Assembly (NCBI GenBank): GCA_016794595.1
Contig: JAEUJN010000083.1
Location: 39,561-103,560 of the forward strand
Source of the DNA: Kineosporiaceae bacterium
GTDB taxonomy: Bacteria; Actinomycetota; Actinomycetes; Actinomycetales; Kineosporiaceae
Length of the DNA stretch: 64,000 nt
Direction of reading: 5' to 3'
Part shown: positions 44,515 to 54,088 of the stretch, in pieces
How the letters are laid out: each line of letters starts with the position of its first letter
Position numbering within the stretch: the stretch's first letter is position 1
Position numbers and translations under genes: made by a program
Notes under the pieces: generated by a model
Told to the model about the DNA's origin: nothing
The model's input: the letters and a program-made list of their open reading frames with translations, nothing else
Database searches by the model: none

Positions 44515-45639
44515 ATGCGCAAGTCAAGTGTCGGCATGATCGCCATCAGTGCCATCTCAGCGTTGAGTCTGGCGGCATGTGGCGGGAGTGACAGCACGTC
44601 GACGGGTTCGTCGGCGGCATCCTCGGGCGCTGCCGGGGGCGCGTCCGTCGGCAAGGTCGGTGTGATCCTTCCCGACTCGGCCTCCTCGGCCCGCTGGGAG
44701 ACCGCAGACCGCAAGTTCCTCGGCGACGCCTTCAAGGCGGCCGGTGTCGAGGCGGACATCCAGAACGCCGGTGGCGACAAGGCCAAGTTCCAGACCCTGG
44801 CGGACGGCATGATCGGCGCCGGCGTCAAGGTGCTCATGATCGTCAACCTGGACTCCGACACCGGTGCGGCCGTGATCAAGAAGGCCAACGCGGCCGGCAT
44901 CCCGGTCATCGACTACGACCGGCTCACCCTCGGCGGCGGCGCCAAGTACTACGTGTCCTTCGACAACGTGGCCGTCGGTACCGCCATCGGCGAGGGCCTG
45001 GTGAAGGGCCTCAAGGAGGCCGGCAAGACCACGGGAACCGTGCTCGAGCTGAACGGGTCGCCGACCGACAACAACGCCACCCTGTTCAGGGAGGGCTACA
45101 ACAAGGCGATCACGGCTGCGGGCTACACCGTGGCCGACTCCCAGGCCGTGCCGGACTGGGACAACACCAAGGCTGTCACGGTCTTCGAGCAGATGTTCGC
45201 CAAGGCCTCCGGCAAGGTGGACGGCGTCGCTGCCGCCAACGACGGTCTGGGTGGCGCGGCCATCTCGGTGCTGAAGAAGAACGGCCTGGCGGGCAAGGTG
45301 CCGGTGACCGGTCAGGACGCCACCGACGAGGGGCTGCAGCGGGTGCTGCTCGGTGAGCAGTACGTCACCGTGTACAAGGCCGTGAAGAAGGAGGCCGATG
45401 CGGCCGCCGAGCTGGCGATCCTGCTGGCGAAGGGCGACACCGCGGGCGCCGACGCCAAGGCGACCGGCAAGACCAAGGACACGGTCGCGAACACCGACGT
45501 GCCCTCGGTTCTGCTCGAGCCCCAGGCCATCTACAAGGACACGGTCAAGGACGTCATCGCGGATGGGTTCACGACCAAGGACAAGGTCTGCACCACCGAC
45601 GCGCTGAAGGCGGCCTGCACGGCCAACGGCATCAGCTGA
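44515..45639 (+). CDS. xylF: Sugar ABC transporter substrate-binding lipoprotein (XylF-like)
   Basis: A 374-residue lipoprotein. The signal peptide ends in the lipobox LSLAAC with Cys23 or so as the lipid anchor, followed by a Ser/Gly/Ala linker. The periplasmic-binding-protein fold (KVGVILPDSASSARWETADR, VIDYDRLTLGGG, VTGQDATDEGLQRVLLGEQ) resembles D-xylose-binding XylF. The ATG has AGGAAGGA upstream. First gene of an xylFGH-ROK cluster; the Streptomyces xylFGH-rok7B7 locus near dxs is the likely counterpart (from memory). Xylose specificity is inferred. Confidence 0.88.
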   Translation: MRKSSVGMIAISAISALSLAACGGSDSTSTGSSAASSGAAGGASVGKVGVILPDSASSARWETADRKFLGDAFKAAGVEADIQNAGGDKAKFQTLADGMIGAGVKVLMIVNLDSDTGAAVIKKANAAGIPVIDYDRLTLGGGAKYYVSFDNVAVGTAIGEGLVKGLKEAGKTTGTVLELNGSPTDNNATLFREGYNKAITAAGYTVADSQAVPDWDNTKAVTVFEQMFAKASGKVDGVAAANDGLGGAAISVLKKNGLAGKVPVTGQDATDEGLQRVLLGEQYVTVYKAVKKEADAAAELAILLAKGDTAGADAKATGKTKDTVANTDVPSVLLEPQAIYKDTVKDVIADGFTTKDKVCTTDALKAACTANGIS

Positions 45640-45670
45640 CGGCCTGAGTTCCACCAGCTCATCACCGACC

Positions 45671-45702
45671 GGGGCCCGGCCGCACCCGTGCGGCCGGGCC
45701 CC
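45671..45702 (+). terminator. 14-bp perfect hairpin between xylF and xylG
   Basis: GGGGCCCGGCCGCA (45671-45684) pairs perfectly with 45689-45702 around a CCCG loop. It lies 31 nt after the xylF stop inside the operon. Such a stem would allow partial termination or protect the xylF message, giving more binding protein than ATPase and permease. Confidence 0.65.
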
Positions 45703-45752
45703 GCTCGGCGTCACCCGGCACGTCCGCCCCGATGGATCGCGAGGACGAGTTC

Positions 45753-46541
45753 ATGGCCACACCAGCACACCCCGAGACACCCCTGTTGAGCCTTCGTGGC
45801 GTGACCAAGAGTTTCGGCGCCGTCGACGTCCTCAAGGGCGTCGACCTGGACGCCTGGTCCGGCAAGGTCACGGCCCTGGTCGGTGACAACGGTGCCGGCA
45901 AGTCGACCCTGATCAAGGGCATCGCCGGCATCTACGGTTTCGACGGCGGCACCTACACCTTCGAGGGGCAGCCGGCCCAGGTCGCCAGCCCCAAGCAGGC
46001 CAACGACCTCGGCATCGAGGTCGTCTACCAGGACCTCGCGCTGTGCGACAACCTGGACGTCGTGGCCAACATGTTCCTCGGCCGCGAGGCACTCAGCGGC
46101 GGCACGCTGGACGAGGCCACCATGGAGCAGCGGGCCAACGAGACGCTCAAGGGACTGTCGGTGCGCACCCTGAAGTCGGTGCGGCAGAACATCTCCAGCC
46201 TGTCCGGCGGTCAGCGGCAGACGGTCGCCATCGCCCGCGCCGTGCTGTGGAACAGCAAGCTCGTGATCCTGGACGAGCCCACGGCGGCCCTCGGTGTCGC
46301 GCAGACCGAACAGGTGCTGAACCTGGTGCGCCGGCTCGCGGACAACGGCCTGGCCGTGATCCTGATCTCGCACAACATGAACGACGTCATGCAGGTCGCC
46401 GACAACGTCGCCGCCCTGTACCTGGGGCAGATGGCCGCCCAGGTCTCGACGGCCCAACTCGACCGCGCCCGGATCGTGGAGCTGATCACCTCCGGCCGCA
46501 GCGGCGACATCGGCTTGAGCGCCAAGGAGGTTGCGCTGTGA
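45753..46541 (+). CDS. xylG: Sugar ABC transporter ATP-binding protein (XylG-like, single domain)
   Basis: A 262-residue ABC ATPase. Walker A is GDNGAGKSTL, the signature is LSGGQRQTVAIARA, Walker B is LVILDEPTAALG and the H-loop is ISHNMNDVMQ. It has one ATPase domain, unlike the duplicated RbsA/XylG of E. coli, so it would act as a homodimer. ATG 45753 was chosen because GAGGA lies 7 nt upstream; an ATG at 45732 is also in frame. It overlaps the permease start by four bases. Confidence 0.9.
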   Translation: MATPAHPETPLLSLRGVTKSFGAVDVLKGVDLDAWSGKVTALVGDNGAGKSTLIKGIAGIYGFDGGTYTFEGQPAQVASPKQANDLGIEVVYQDLALCDNLDVVANMFLGREALSGGTLDEATMEQRANETLKGLSVRTLKSVRQNISSLSGGQRQTVAIARAVLWNSKLVILDEPTAALGVAQTEQVLNLVRRLADNGLAVILISHNMNDVMQVADNVAALYLGQMAAQVSTAQLDRARIVELITSGRSGDIGLSAKEVAL

Positions 46542-47791
46542 GCACGACGACCGAGACCCACGCCGAAACGGTCGCGCCCACCCCGACCCTGGGCACGATG
46601 ATCGGTGACTACCTGGCCAAGGTGCGCGGTGGCGACGTGGGCGCGCTGCCCGCCGTCCTGGGCTTCCTGGTGCTGGTGGCGCTGTTCTCCGCGATGAAGC
46701 CCGCCCTGTTCCCCACCGCCTACAACGCCGCGAACCTGTTGCAGCAGAGCGCAGGTGTCATCTACATCGCCATGGGGCTGGTGTTCATCCTGCTGCTCGG
46801 TGAGATCGACCTGGGGGCCGGGTACACCGCCGGCACCTCGGCGGCGATCATGGGCGTGCTGATGACCAAGCAGGGCTATCCCTGGCCGGTGGCGGTGATC
46901 GGCTGCCTGGTCACCGGCGCCGTGATCGGCGTCGTGGTCGGCCTGCTGGTGGCCAAGCTCGGGATCCCCTCGTTCGTGGTGACGCTGTCGACCTTCCTCG
47001 GGCTGCAGGGCGTCATGCTCTGGATCATCGGCAACGGCGGCACGATCTCGATCAAGAACGAGACCATCCTGGCGATCCAGAACAAGAACCTGCCCGTGCT
47101 GTGGGGCTGGGTGATCTTCATCCTGGCCGTGGCTCTGTACGCCGGCGCGGGCTGGCTCGGCCGCCTCCGGCGTGCCAAGGCGGGGCTGCCGGTGGAGCCG
47201 ATGGCGGCGTTCGCGGCCAAGCTCGGGGTCATGGTGGTCATCCTGGGGCTGGCCACCTGGATCCTGAACGTCGAGCGCAGCCGCAATCCCGGGGTCACCT
47301 CGCTCAAGGGCATCCCGATCATCGTGCCGATCACGGCGATCCTGGTCGTGGTGCTCACCTTCCTGTTGCAGCGGACCAAGTTCGGCCGGCACATCTATGC
47401 CGTGGGCGGCAACGCCGAGGCCGCTCGGCGGGCCGGTATCAACGTCAACCAGGTCAAGATCGTCTGCTTCGTCCTGGGTTCGTTGCTGGCGGCCCTGGGT
47501 GGCATCGTGCTCGCCTCGCGCGAGAACTCGATCTCACCCACCACCGGTGGGTCCACGACCCTGCTGCTCGCCGTGGGCGCCGCGGTCATCGGTGGCACGT
47601 CGCTGTTCGGTGGCAAGGGCCGCATCCTCGACGCCATCATCGGTGGCCTCGTGATCGCCGTCCTGAACAACGGCATGCCGTTGATCACCGACAAGGCGGC
47701 CTACCAGTACATCGTGACCGCCCTCGTGCTGCTGCTCGCCGCGAGCGTCGACGCCATCTCCCGGCGCCGGGCCGCAGCCACCGGGCGCTGA
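46538..47791 (+). CDS. xylH: Sugar ABC transporter permease (XylH-like)
   Basis: A 417-residue permease of the branched-chain/ribose type (BPD_transp_2) with about ten transmembrane helices. Typical segments are LVFILLLGEIDLGAGYTAG, TKFGRHIYAVGGNAEAARRA (the EAA-like ATPase contact) and VIGGTSLFGGKGRILDAI. The GTG overlaps the xylG stop (GTGA). The TGA at 47789-47791 is in the same frame as the following ROK regulator. Confidence 0.9.
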   Translation: MSTTTETHAETVAPTPTLGTMIGDYLAKVRGGDVGALPAVLGFLVLVALFSAMKPALFPTAYNAANLLQQSAGVIYIAMGLVFILLLGEIDLGAGYTAGTSAAIMGVLMTKQGYPWPVAVIGCLVTGAVIGVVVGLLVAKLGIPSFVVTLSTFLGLQGVMLWIIGNGGTISIKNETILAIQNKNLPVLWGWVIFILAVALYAGAGWLGRLRRAKAGLPVEPMAAFAAKLGVMVVILGLATWILNVERSRNPGVTSLKGIPIIVPITAILVVVLTFLLQRTKFGRHIYAVGGNAEAARRAGINVNQVKIVCFVLGSLLAALGGIVLASRENSISPTTGGSTTLLLAVGAAVIGGTSLFGGKGRILDAIIGGLVIAVLNNGMPLITDKAAYQYIVTALVLLLAASVDAISRRRAAATGR

Positions 47792-47824
47792 CGCAGCGCC
47801 CGATGCCCGCGCGCTCCGGCGGCC

Positions 47825-49054
47825 CTGGGCGGCACTCAGGAAGACGTCCGACGGCACAACCTGGGCACCCTGCTGAGCCATCTGCACGAGTCCGGCCCGC
47901 TCACCCGGGCGGAACTGACCAGCCGCATGGGGCTGAACCGCAGCACGATCGGCGCCCTGGTCAGCGAACTGGCCGGGCTCGGCGCCGTCCACGAGCACCG
48001 CCCGGAGGCCGATCCCTCACGTCCGGCGACGGCCGGTCGCCCCTCGCTGCGGGTCGTCCCGGCGGCCGACCGGGTGCAGGTGCTGGCGGCCGACATCGCG
48101 GTCGACCGGATCGTGGTCGCGCTGATCGGCTTGGGTGGCACCGTCGTCACCCGCCGCCGGCGGCGGCGCACGATCGGCCCGGCCAGTTCCGGTCCCGCTC
48201 AGGTGCTGGCAGTGCTCGGGGAGATGTTCGACGCCGTGCTGGCCGACCGGGACCCCGGCGTCGAGGTGGTCGGGATCGGGGTCGCCGTCCCCGGGGTGGT
48301 GCGCAGCCGCGACGGGCTGGTCAGGTTCGCCCCGAACCTGGGGTGGGTCGACGTCCCGTTGGGGGAGATGCTGCGCGACCGCTTCGGTCACCTGCCCTCG
48401 CGGGTGGGCAACGACGCCGACCTCGGCCTGCTCGCCGAACACCGTCGCGGCGCCGCCCGCGGTATCGACGACGTGGTCTTCCTGGCGGGGGACGTCGGGG
48501 TCGGCGGTGGCATGGTGCTGGGAGGCCGCCCGCTGATCGGCGCCGGTGGGTACGCGGGCGAACTGGGCCACATGATGATCCGCCCGGACGGGCGGCGCTG
48601 CCGTTGCGGGGCGCACGGGTGCTGGGAGACCGAGATCGGACTGCCGGCGGTGCTGCGCGCCCTGGGACTGCCGGAGGACACCGGTTCGGAGGGGCTGTCC
48701 GAGGCACTGGCCCGGGTCGAGCCCGGCAGCACCGTGCTGGACGACGTCGGCCGCCACCTCGGCCTCGGCATGGCGAGCATCGTCAACCTGGTCAACCCGC
48801 GCCTGTTCATCGTGGGTGGGCTGCTGCGCGAGGTCTACCCGCTGATCGAGGACGTGGCCCGGAGCGCCCTGGCCGAGGCAGCACTGGTGGCCCCCGGCGA
48901 GCAGGTGCGGATCGACGTCCCGCTGCTCGGCGGGGACGCCTCGCTGGTCGGCGCCTCGGAGCTGGCCTGGTCGGACCTGCTGGCCGACCCCACGGCCGTG
49001 CTGGGAGCGGGGACGGCGCCCGGGCGAGGGACCGTCCCGCGGCGGCGGGCATGA
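47825..49054 (+). CDS. ROK-family regulator (Rok7B7-like) with an apparent N-terminal frameshift
   Basis: The ROK sugar-kinase-like domain (VGIGVAVPGVV, VGNDADLGLLAE, zinc motif CRCGAHGCWE) is preceded by a winged helix (EDVRRHNLGTLLSHLH, LTRAELTSRMGLNRSTIG). The first ATG in this frame is 47927, inside the recognition-helix region, so it would truncate the DNA-binding domain. The natural start, ATG 47803, is in a different frame and would join GTQEDV if one base near 47828-47831 were removed. I give the CTG at 47825 as the earliest in-frame non-ATG candidate. Either a real frameshift, a non-canonical start or a sequence error is present. It is coupled to xylH and to the 49051 gene (ATGA). 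Confidence 0.75.
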   Translation: MGGTQEDVRRHNLGTLLSHLHESGPLTRAELTSRMGLNRSTIGALVSELAGLGAVHEHRPEADPSRPATAGRPSLRVVPAADRVQVLAADIAVDRIVVALIGLGGTVVTRRRRRRTIGPASSGPAQVLAVLGEMFDAVLADRDPGVEVVGIGVAVPGVVRSRDGLVRFAPNLGWVDVPLGEMLRDRFGHLPSRVGNDADLGLLAEHRRGAARGIDDVVFLAGDVGVGGGMVLGGRPLIGAGGYAGELGHMMIRPDGRRCRCGAHGCWETEIGLPAVLRALGLPEDTGSEGLSEALARVEPGSTVLDDVGRHLGLGMASIVNLVNPRLFIVGGLLREVYPLIEDVARSALAEAALVAPGEQVRIDVPLLGGDASLVGASELAWSDLLADPTAVLGAGTAPGRGTVPRRRA

Positions 49055-49437
49055 CCGGCAGGCAGGACCGGTCGCCGATCCGGCCGCCCGGGTGGCCGAG
49101 TGGGGTCCGCCCGCCGGATGCTCCCGACTGGCAGCGCTCGGCCGTCAGCTGGGTGCTCGACCTGTGCCCGGCGGACTACCGGGGACACCCTGTCCTGCTG
49201 CGCCACCCGACGGCCCTGGTTCACCTGGCGGCCGCGCACGTCGACGCCCAGCTCGCAGGCCTTCGCCAGGCTCGCGCCGGTGCTCGCACCCGGCTGGCCG
49301 GCGAGCTCGGCTCGCCGACGCTGAGCGAGCTGTTCGAGGTGCTGGACATCGAGGAGGCCCGGCTGATCGCCGCCCGGCGCGGCGTCCAGCTGATCGACGA
49401 GGCGTTGCGCGGCGGACGCCATGTGCCGCGGCTGTGA
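49051..49437 (+). CDS. Hypothetical protein coupled to the ROK regulator
   Basis: A 128-residue product of unknown function. Its start overlaps the ROK stop (ATGA). After a Pro-rich beginning it is helical, with WVLDLCPADYRGHPVLLRHP and ALVHLAAAHVDAQLAGLRQAR, then a segment LSELFEVLDIEEARLIAARR. No cofactor or metal motif is visible. The position after a sugar-operon regulator and 167 nt before dxs suggests it may be the last gene of the xyl transcript. Confidence 0.7.
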   Translation: MTGRQDRSPIRPPGWPSGVRPPDAPDWQRSAVSWVLDLCPADYRGHPVLLRHPTALVHLAAAHVDAQLAGLRQARAGARTRLAGELGSPTLSELFEVLDIEEARLIAARRGVQLIDEALRGGRHVPRL

Positions 49438-49604
49438 ACGAGGTCCCGGACTGTTCGGGTGGTCGGCGGTTCGCCCGGTCGAGGAGGCAGCGGTGAGCCG
49501 GGCAACCCCCGGCCGCCCGCCATTCGCCGGGTTGGCCCGCACCGGGCGACCTAGACTCGGCAGTGGCGTGTGCGCGTGGCCGCGTCAGGGAGGTTCCAGG
49601 CCGG

Positions 49605-51527
49605 ATGGTGCGACTCTCCTCGATCGAGGGCCCGGGTGACCTGGCCGGTCTGGGGCCCGAGGACCTGCAGGATCTCGCGGGCCAGATCCGCGAGTTCCTG
49701 GTCGAGCAGGTGTCCCGCACGGGTGGGCACCTGGGGCCCAACCTGGGGGTGGTGGAGCTGACCATCGCCCTGCACCGGGTGTTCGCCTCGCCGGTCGACC
49801 GGATCGTGTTCGACACCGGTCACCAGGCCTACGTGCACAAGCTGCTGACCGGTCGGCACGACTTCTCCGGCCTGCGGCAGGCCGGAGGGCTCTCCGGGTA
49901 CCCGAGCAGGTCGGAGTCCGAGCACGACATCGTCGAGAACTCGCACGCCTCGACCGCGTTGTCCTGGGCGGACGGCATCGCCCGGGCCCACCAGCTGCGC
50001 GGGGAGGATCACCGCCACGCGGTCGCGGTGATCGGGGACGGCGCACTGACCGGCGGTATGGCCTGGGAGGCCCTGAACAACATCGCGGCCGGCCCGGAGC
50101 GCCGCCTGGTGATCGTGGTCAACGACAACGGTCGCTCCTATGCCCCGACCATCGGTGGTCTGGCCCACCACCTCCACACGCTGCGCACCACGCGCGGCTA
50201 CGAGCGCTTCCTGGACTGGGGCAAGGGAGTCCTGCAGCGCCGGGGCGCCCCCGGCCGGCTCGCCTACGAGGCCCTGCACGGCATGAAGAAGGGGCTCAAG
50301 GACGTCGTCGCGCCGCAGGGGATGTTCGAGGACCTGGGGATCAAGTACCTGGGTCCGGTCGACGGGCACGACATCACCGAGGTCGAGCACACCCTGCGCC
50401 GCGCCCGCGACTACGGCGGCCCGGTGATCGTCCACGTGATCACGCGCAAGGGCAAGGGGTACGCCCCGGCCGAGAACGACACCGCAGACCACTTCCACGG
50501 TGTCGGGGTGATCGACCCCGAGACCGGGGCGCCCCTGGCCAGTTCCGGTACCGGCTGGACGTCGGTGTTCGCCGACGCGATGGTCGAGCTCGCCGACGAG
50601 CGGCCCGAGGTGGTGGGGATCACCGCCGCCATGATGATCCCGGTCGGCTTGCACCGCTTCCATGCCAAGCACCCCGAGCGGGTGATCGACGTCGGGATCG
50701 CCGAGCAGCACGCGGCCACCAGCGCCGCCGGAATGGCCTTCGCCGGGTTGCACCCCGTGGTCGCGATCTACGCCACGTTCCTCAACCGGGCCTTCGACCA
50801 GGTGCTGATGGACTGTGCCCTGCACCGGGCCGGGGTCACCTTCGTCCTGGACCGGGCCGGGGTGACCGGGGACGACGGGGCCAGCCACAACGGCATGTGG
50901 GACCTGACCATGCTGGCCATGGTGCCCGGGCTGCGCCTGGCCGCCCCCCGGGACGGCGCCACTCTGCGGGAGGAGCTGTTCGAGGCGGCCGCGATCGGTG
51001 ACGGGCCGACCGTCGTGCGCTTCCCCAAGGGGGCCGTGCCCGAGGACCTGCCCGCGATCGAGACCTTGGGCACGCCGGGGCAGCCGGGCGCGGTCGACGT
51101 GCTGTTCCGCCACGGTTCGCCGGACGTGTTGCTGGTGGCGGTGGGCGCGATGGCCGGCACGGCGCTGGACGTCGCCGCGCGGCTGGGTGATCAGGGGATC
51201 GGGGTCACCGTGGTCGACCCGCGCTGGACCCTGCCGGTCCCGGACGCCGTCCTGGAGCTGGCTGCCGGGTTCCGGCTGGTCGTGGTGGTCGAGGACAACC
51301 TGGTGCGGGGCGGGGTGGGCAGCGTGGTCCGTGAGCTGCTCGCCGTCCGCCACTGCCCGGTGCCGGTGGCCACCTTCGGCATCCCGACCGAGTTCCTGGA
51401 CCACGCCGGCCGGGCGGCCGTGCTGGAGCGGATCGGGCTGACCGGGCAGGAGATCAGCCGGGCCGTGATCGAGAACGTGACCCGGATCGCCGACGAGGTC
51501 AGCGCGTCTCGATCGCCTGCCGGGTGA
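49605..51527 (+). CDS. dxs: 1-deoxy-D-xylulose-5-phosphate synthase
   Basis: A 640-residue thiamine-diphosphate enzyme that condenses pyruvate and glyceraldehyde 3-phosphate, the first step of the MEP isoprenoid pathway. The ThDP motif is [15 protein letters not shown] (GDG...N). Early [15 protein letters not shown] and the late transketolase-C part are typical. ATG 49605 gives the family's usual opening ([12 protein letters not shown]). An alternative GTG at 49563 lies 5 nt after TAGACT and would add 14 residues; the same box could serve as promoter for a short-leader message with GGGAGG 11 nt before the ATG. The 3' end overlaps the convergent gene by 29 nt. Confidence 0.95.
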   Translation: MVRLSSIEGPGDLAGLGPEDLQDLAGQIREFLVEQVSRTGGHLGPNLGVVELTIALHRVFASPVDRIVFDTGHQAYVHKLLTGRHDFSGLRQAGGLSGYPSRSESEHDIVENSHASTALSWADGIARAHQLRGEDHRHAVAVIGDGALTGGMAWEALNNIAAGPERRLVIVVNDNGRSYAPTIGGLAHHLHTLRTTRGYERFLDWGKGVLQRRGAPGRLAYEALHGMKKGLKDVVAPQGMFEDLGIKYLGPVDGHDITEVEHTLRRARDYGGPVIVHVITRKGKGYAPAENDTADHFHGVGVIDPETGAPLASSGTGWTSVFADAMVELADERPEVVGITAAMMIPVGLHRFHAKHPERVIDVGIAEQHAATSAAGMAFAGLHPVVAIYATFLNRAFDQVLMDCALHRAGVTFVLDRAGVTGDDGASHNGMWDLTMLAMVPGLRLAAPRDGATLREELFEAAAIGDGPTVVRFPKGAVPEDLPAIETLGTPGQPGAVDVLFRHGSPDVLLVAVGAMAGTALDVAARLGDQGIGVTVVDPRWTLPVPDAVLELAAGFRLVVVVEDNLVRGGVGSVVRELLAVRHCPVPVATFGIPTEFLDHAGRAAVLERIGLTGQEISRAVIENVTRIADEVSASRSPAG

Positions 51528-52308
51528 GGTCGCCCCGGATCGAGGCGGCGGCCACCTCGTCGGTGGTGACCAGCAGCGGCACCCGCACGCCACGCTCGGT
51601 CTCGTCGGTCAGCTGCCAGGCCAGGGCCACGTAGGCCGGATCCACCCGAGCCAGGTCGAACCAACCCCGGGTGCGGTCGGGGACGGCCACCGCGCGCATC
51701 CCGGTGCCGTCACCGCGGGCCAGGGCACGCCGCAGGGGGGCCCCGGCGAGCAGGGTCAGGACGTCGGTGTCGCCCACCGGGCGCAGGGTGCCCGCATGGC
51801 GTCCGTCGCGGGAGAGCAACTGCGCGGCGATCGCGCTGCGCTCCTCCAGCCGGGCCGACGCCGCGGGCCAGAGCTCGGTGATGGTCACCCGGCGAGCGGT
51901 CAGGGCGCTGCGGGGCACCGGGGCGGGGGTCGCCCACCCCGGGACGGCCAGCGCCAGCCCGAGGGAGAGCGCGCCGCCGGCAAGGGTGCCGAGTGACCAG
52001 GCCGGGCCCAGGTGGTGGACGTGGCCGCGGGGCAGGGCGCGGAGCTGGATCTGCTCGAGCAGCATCCCCCGGACGTCCTCCTGCCGCGCCAGGTGGTCGT
52101 GCACCCGCAGCAGGGCGCCGATCCGGGCTCGTCCCGCCATCGACATCAGGGCCCGGGCGCCGCAGACGGCGGCCACCTGGGACCAGCCGAGCAGACTGCC
52201 GTCGACCAGCTCCAGCCCGTGATCGTGGGGGCGGATCGACACCTCGCTGGTGGCGATCACGCTGAGTACGGCCTCGCGGAGCTCCCGACCGCCTGGTGCC
52301 GTTGTCAT
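51499..52308 (-). CDS. Hypothetical protein with one hydrophobic segment
   Basis: A 269-residue protein that I do not recognise. The first half is soluble, with a hydrophobic stretch ([20 protein letters not shown]) near residue 120 that may cross the membrane. The C-terminal half contains [27 protein letters not shown] hexamer on the minus strand ends 7 nt before the ATG (forward 52316-52321), indicating a leaderless transcript. The stop lies inside the 3' end of dxs, a convergent overlap. Confidence 0.65.
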   Translation of the reverse strand: MTTAPGGRELREAVLSVIATSEVSIRPHDHGLELVDGSLLGWSQVAAVCGARALMSMAGRARIGALLRVHDHLARQEDVRGMLLEQIQLRALPRGHVHHLGPAWSLGTLAGGALSLGLALAVPGWATPAPVPRSALTARRVTITELWPAASARLEERSAIAAQLLSRDGRHAGTLRPVGDTDVLTLLAGAPLRRALARGDGTGMRAVAVPDRTRGWFDLARVDPAYVALAWQLTDETERGVRVPLLVTTDEVAAASIRGDLTRQAIETR

Positions 52309-52476
52309 ATCACTGACAGTAGTCGTACGGCGGTGACGCCAGGGGACATGGAGCATCTCTCGCCCGAGTGGCCCAGTGCTCCGGTCACGCAGCGAACACG
52401 CGTGCGACGCGCGCCACGGTGGGATGTGCGGGCAAACACAGCCCGTCACCGGCGCGCTGCGGGTTACCGTTCTGCG

Positions 52477-54072
52477 GTGGATCGCAACGGGCGCGCGGTG
52501 GTCGACCGTCAGGCCGCTCCGCCGACGCGCCCGATGGGGTTGCCGCTGACCCATCTCACCCGGCTGGAGTCCGACTCGGGCCCCCCCACCGCCCCCTGGC
52601 CGGTGGCTGCCGGCGACACCCTTCGGATCGAGCATCCCCCCGCCCGACGCCGGCTGGCGCGGTGGACCGGCGCCGGCCTGGCGGTCACCCTGGGCCTGGG
52701 GGCTGCGGCCCTGGCCGGTCCGGTGACCCTGCCCGGGACCCTCGACCGGTTCCTGGGTGGGGGGACGGCCTCGGCGTCCTCGCCCGCCTCGGACACCCGC
52801 GGCCAGGTGGCGTCCCTGCTCACCCGCCTCGAGACGGCCCTGCGCACGGGCGACGCTGCCGCCATCGCCGCCCTGGTGGACCCGGCCAATCCCGCCCTGC
52901 GGGAGCGATGGACGGCACTGCCGGCGCGGGCCCGTGCCGTGGGTGCGACCACGCTGCGGCTCGGCCTCGCGCCGGGTCAGTTGCCTGCGGTGCGCACGAC
53001 CGGGCTGACCGCCGGGTACGACCGCATGATCGAGATCCCGGTGCAGTTCGGCTACACCCTGGCCGGGTGGGATCGCGGCCCGGTGACCACGGTGATCGCT
53101 CTGCGACTGGCCCGCAGCGCGTCCACATGGCGCCTGGTCGACGACTCGGGGCTGGCGGCTGCGGTTCCCTCCGCAGGGCCCCTCGAGCCCTGGGTCGCCG
53201 GCAGCGTGGACGTGGTGATCACCCCGACCGTGATGGTGATCGGCGATCCTGGCCGCCACCGGGACAATCAGCGGCTGGCCACGACCCTCGTCGAGGCGGT
53301 GCGCGACGTCCGGTCAGCGGTTCCGGTGCAGGGCTGGAACGGCAAGGTGGTGGCCTATGCCTCCACCCGGCCGGAGATCGTCGCCAGCTGGTTCGGTGGC
53401 CGGGCCGCCAGCGAGGGACGGCGGGCCGGGGCCGATCCGGCCGCCTTCGCCGCGGAGGTGCGCACCCTGGCCGGTCAGGTACCGACGACCACGCGCGGCG
53501 GCGAGGCCGGGCCGATGGCGGCGGACCGGCCCGCCGCCTCGCGGATGGCGGTCACCCCGTTCCTGCTGAGCCGCACCGATGCCAGGGCCCGCGCCGTCCT
53601 GCGCCACGAGGTCACCCACGTGGCCCTGACCCTGGACGGCGAGGGGCAGGTTCCCGCCTGGCTGGTCGAGGGCACGGCCGAGTACGTCGCCTACCGCTCG
53701 GTCGAGAACGGTCACGTGAGCGGCCTGGGTGCCCTCGACCGGCGGGGGTTGCCGACGGCGACCTGGACCCAGTTGCGCAAGCGGGTGTGGAAGCCACAGC
53801 TGGTGGCCGACTCCGCCGCCTTCTACACCGGGACGAACGCCCAGGTGGCCCGCCACTACACCGACGCGTGGCTGACCTGCCTGTACATCGCGGCCCGGCA
53901 CGGTGAGAACACGCTGTTCCAGCTGTACCGGGCGGCGGCATCGGCCCCGGCCGGGGCGAGTTCCGCCACGACCGAGGCCGACGCCCTGCGCGCCGTCCTG
54001 GGGATGGACCAGGCCGAGCTCCGCCGCCAGGCGGCCGCCTACGCCAGGACGCTGCGGACCAACTTCAGCTGA
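52477..54072 (+). CDS. Membrane-anchored HEXXH metalloprotease-like protein
   Basis: A 531-residue protein with an N-terminal cytoplasmic stretch, one transmembrane helix around residues 65-85 (ARWTGAGLAVTLGLGAAAL) and a long extracellular part. HEVTH at residues 377-381 followed by Glu398 (WLVEGTAEYVAYR) fits a gluzincin zinc site. An SnoaL/NTF2-like region may precede it (ETALRTGDAAAIAALVD). It may be a surface protease, but no substrate is known. The GTG lies 6 nt after TACCGT, so it is probably leaderless. It is divergent from the 51499-52308 gene, with a 168-base gap. Confidence 0.78.
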   Translation: MDRNGRAVVDRQAAPPTRPMGLPLTHLTRLESDSGPPTAPWPVAAGDTLRIEHPPARRRLARWTGAGLAVTLGLGAAALAGPVTLPGTLDRFLGGGTASASSPASDTRGQVASLLTRLETALRTGDAAAIAALVDPANPALRERWTALPARARAVGATTLRLGLAPGQLPAVRTTGLTAGYDRMIEIPVQFGYTLAGWDRGPVTTVIALRLARSASTWRLVDDSGLAAAVPSAGPLEPWVAGSVDVVITPTVMVIGDPGRHRDNQRLATTLVEAVRDVRSAVPVQGWNGKVVAYASTRPEIVASWFGGRAASEGRRAGADPAAFAAEVRTLAGQVPTTTRGGEAGPMAADRPAASRMAVTPFLLSRTDARARAVLRHEVTHVALTLDGEGQVPAWLVEGTAEYVAYRSVENGHVSGLGALDRRGLPTATWTQLRKRVWKPQLVADSAAFYTGTNAQVARHYTDAWLTCLYIAARHGENTLFQLYRAAASAPAGASSATTEADALRAVLGMDQAELRRQAAAYARTLRTNFS

Positions 54073-54088
54073 CCCGCTCCGGTCGGCC

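Noticed and set aside
49563..49604. GTG start for dxs 14 codons upstream
   Set aside because: A TAGACT box precedes it, but the family begins at [12 protein letters not shown]; the extension [14 protein letters not shown] has no counterpart that I know.
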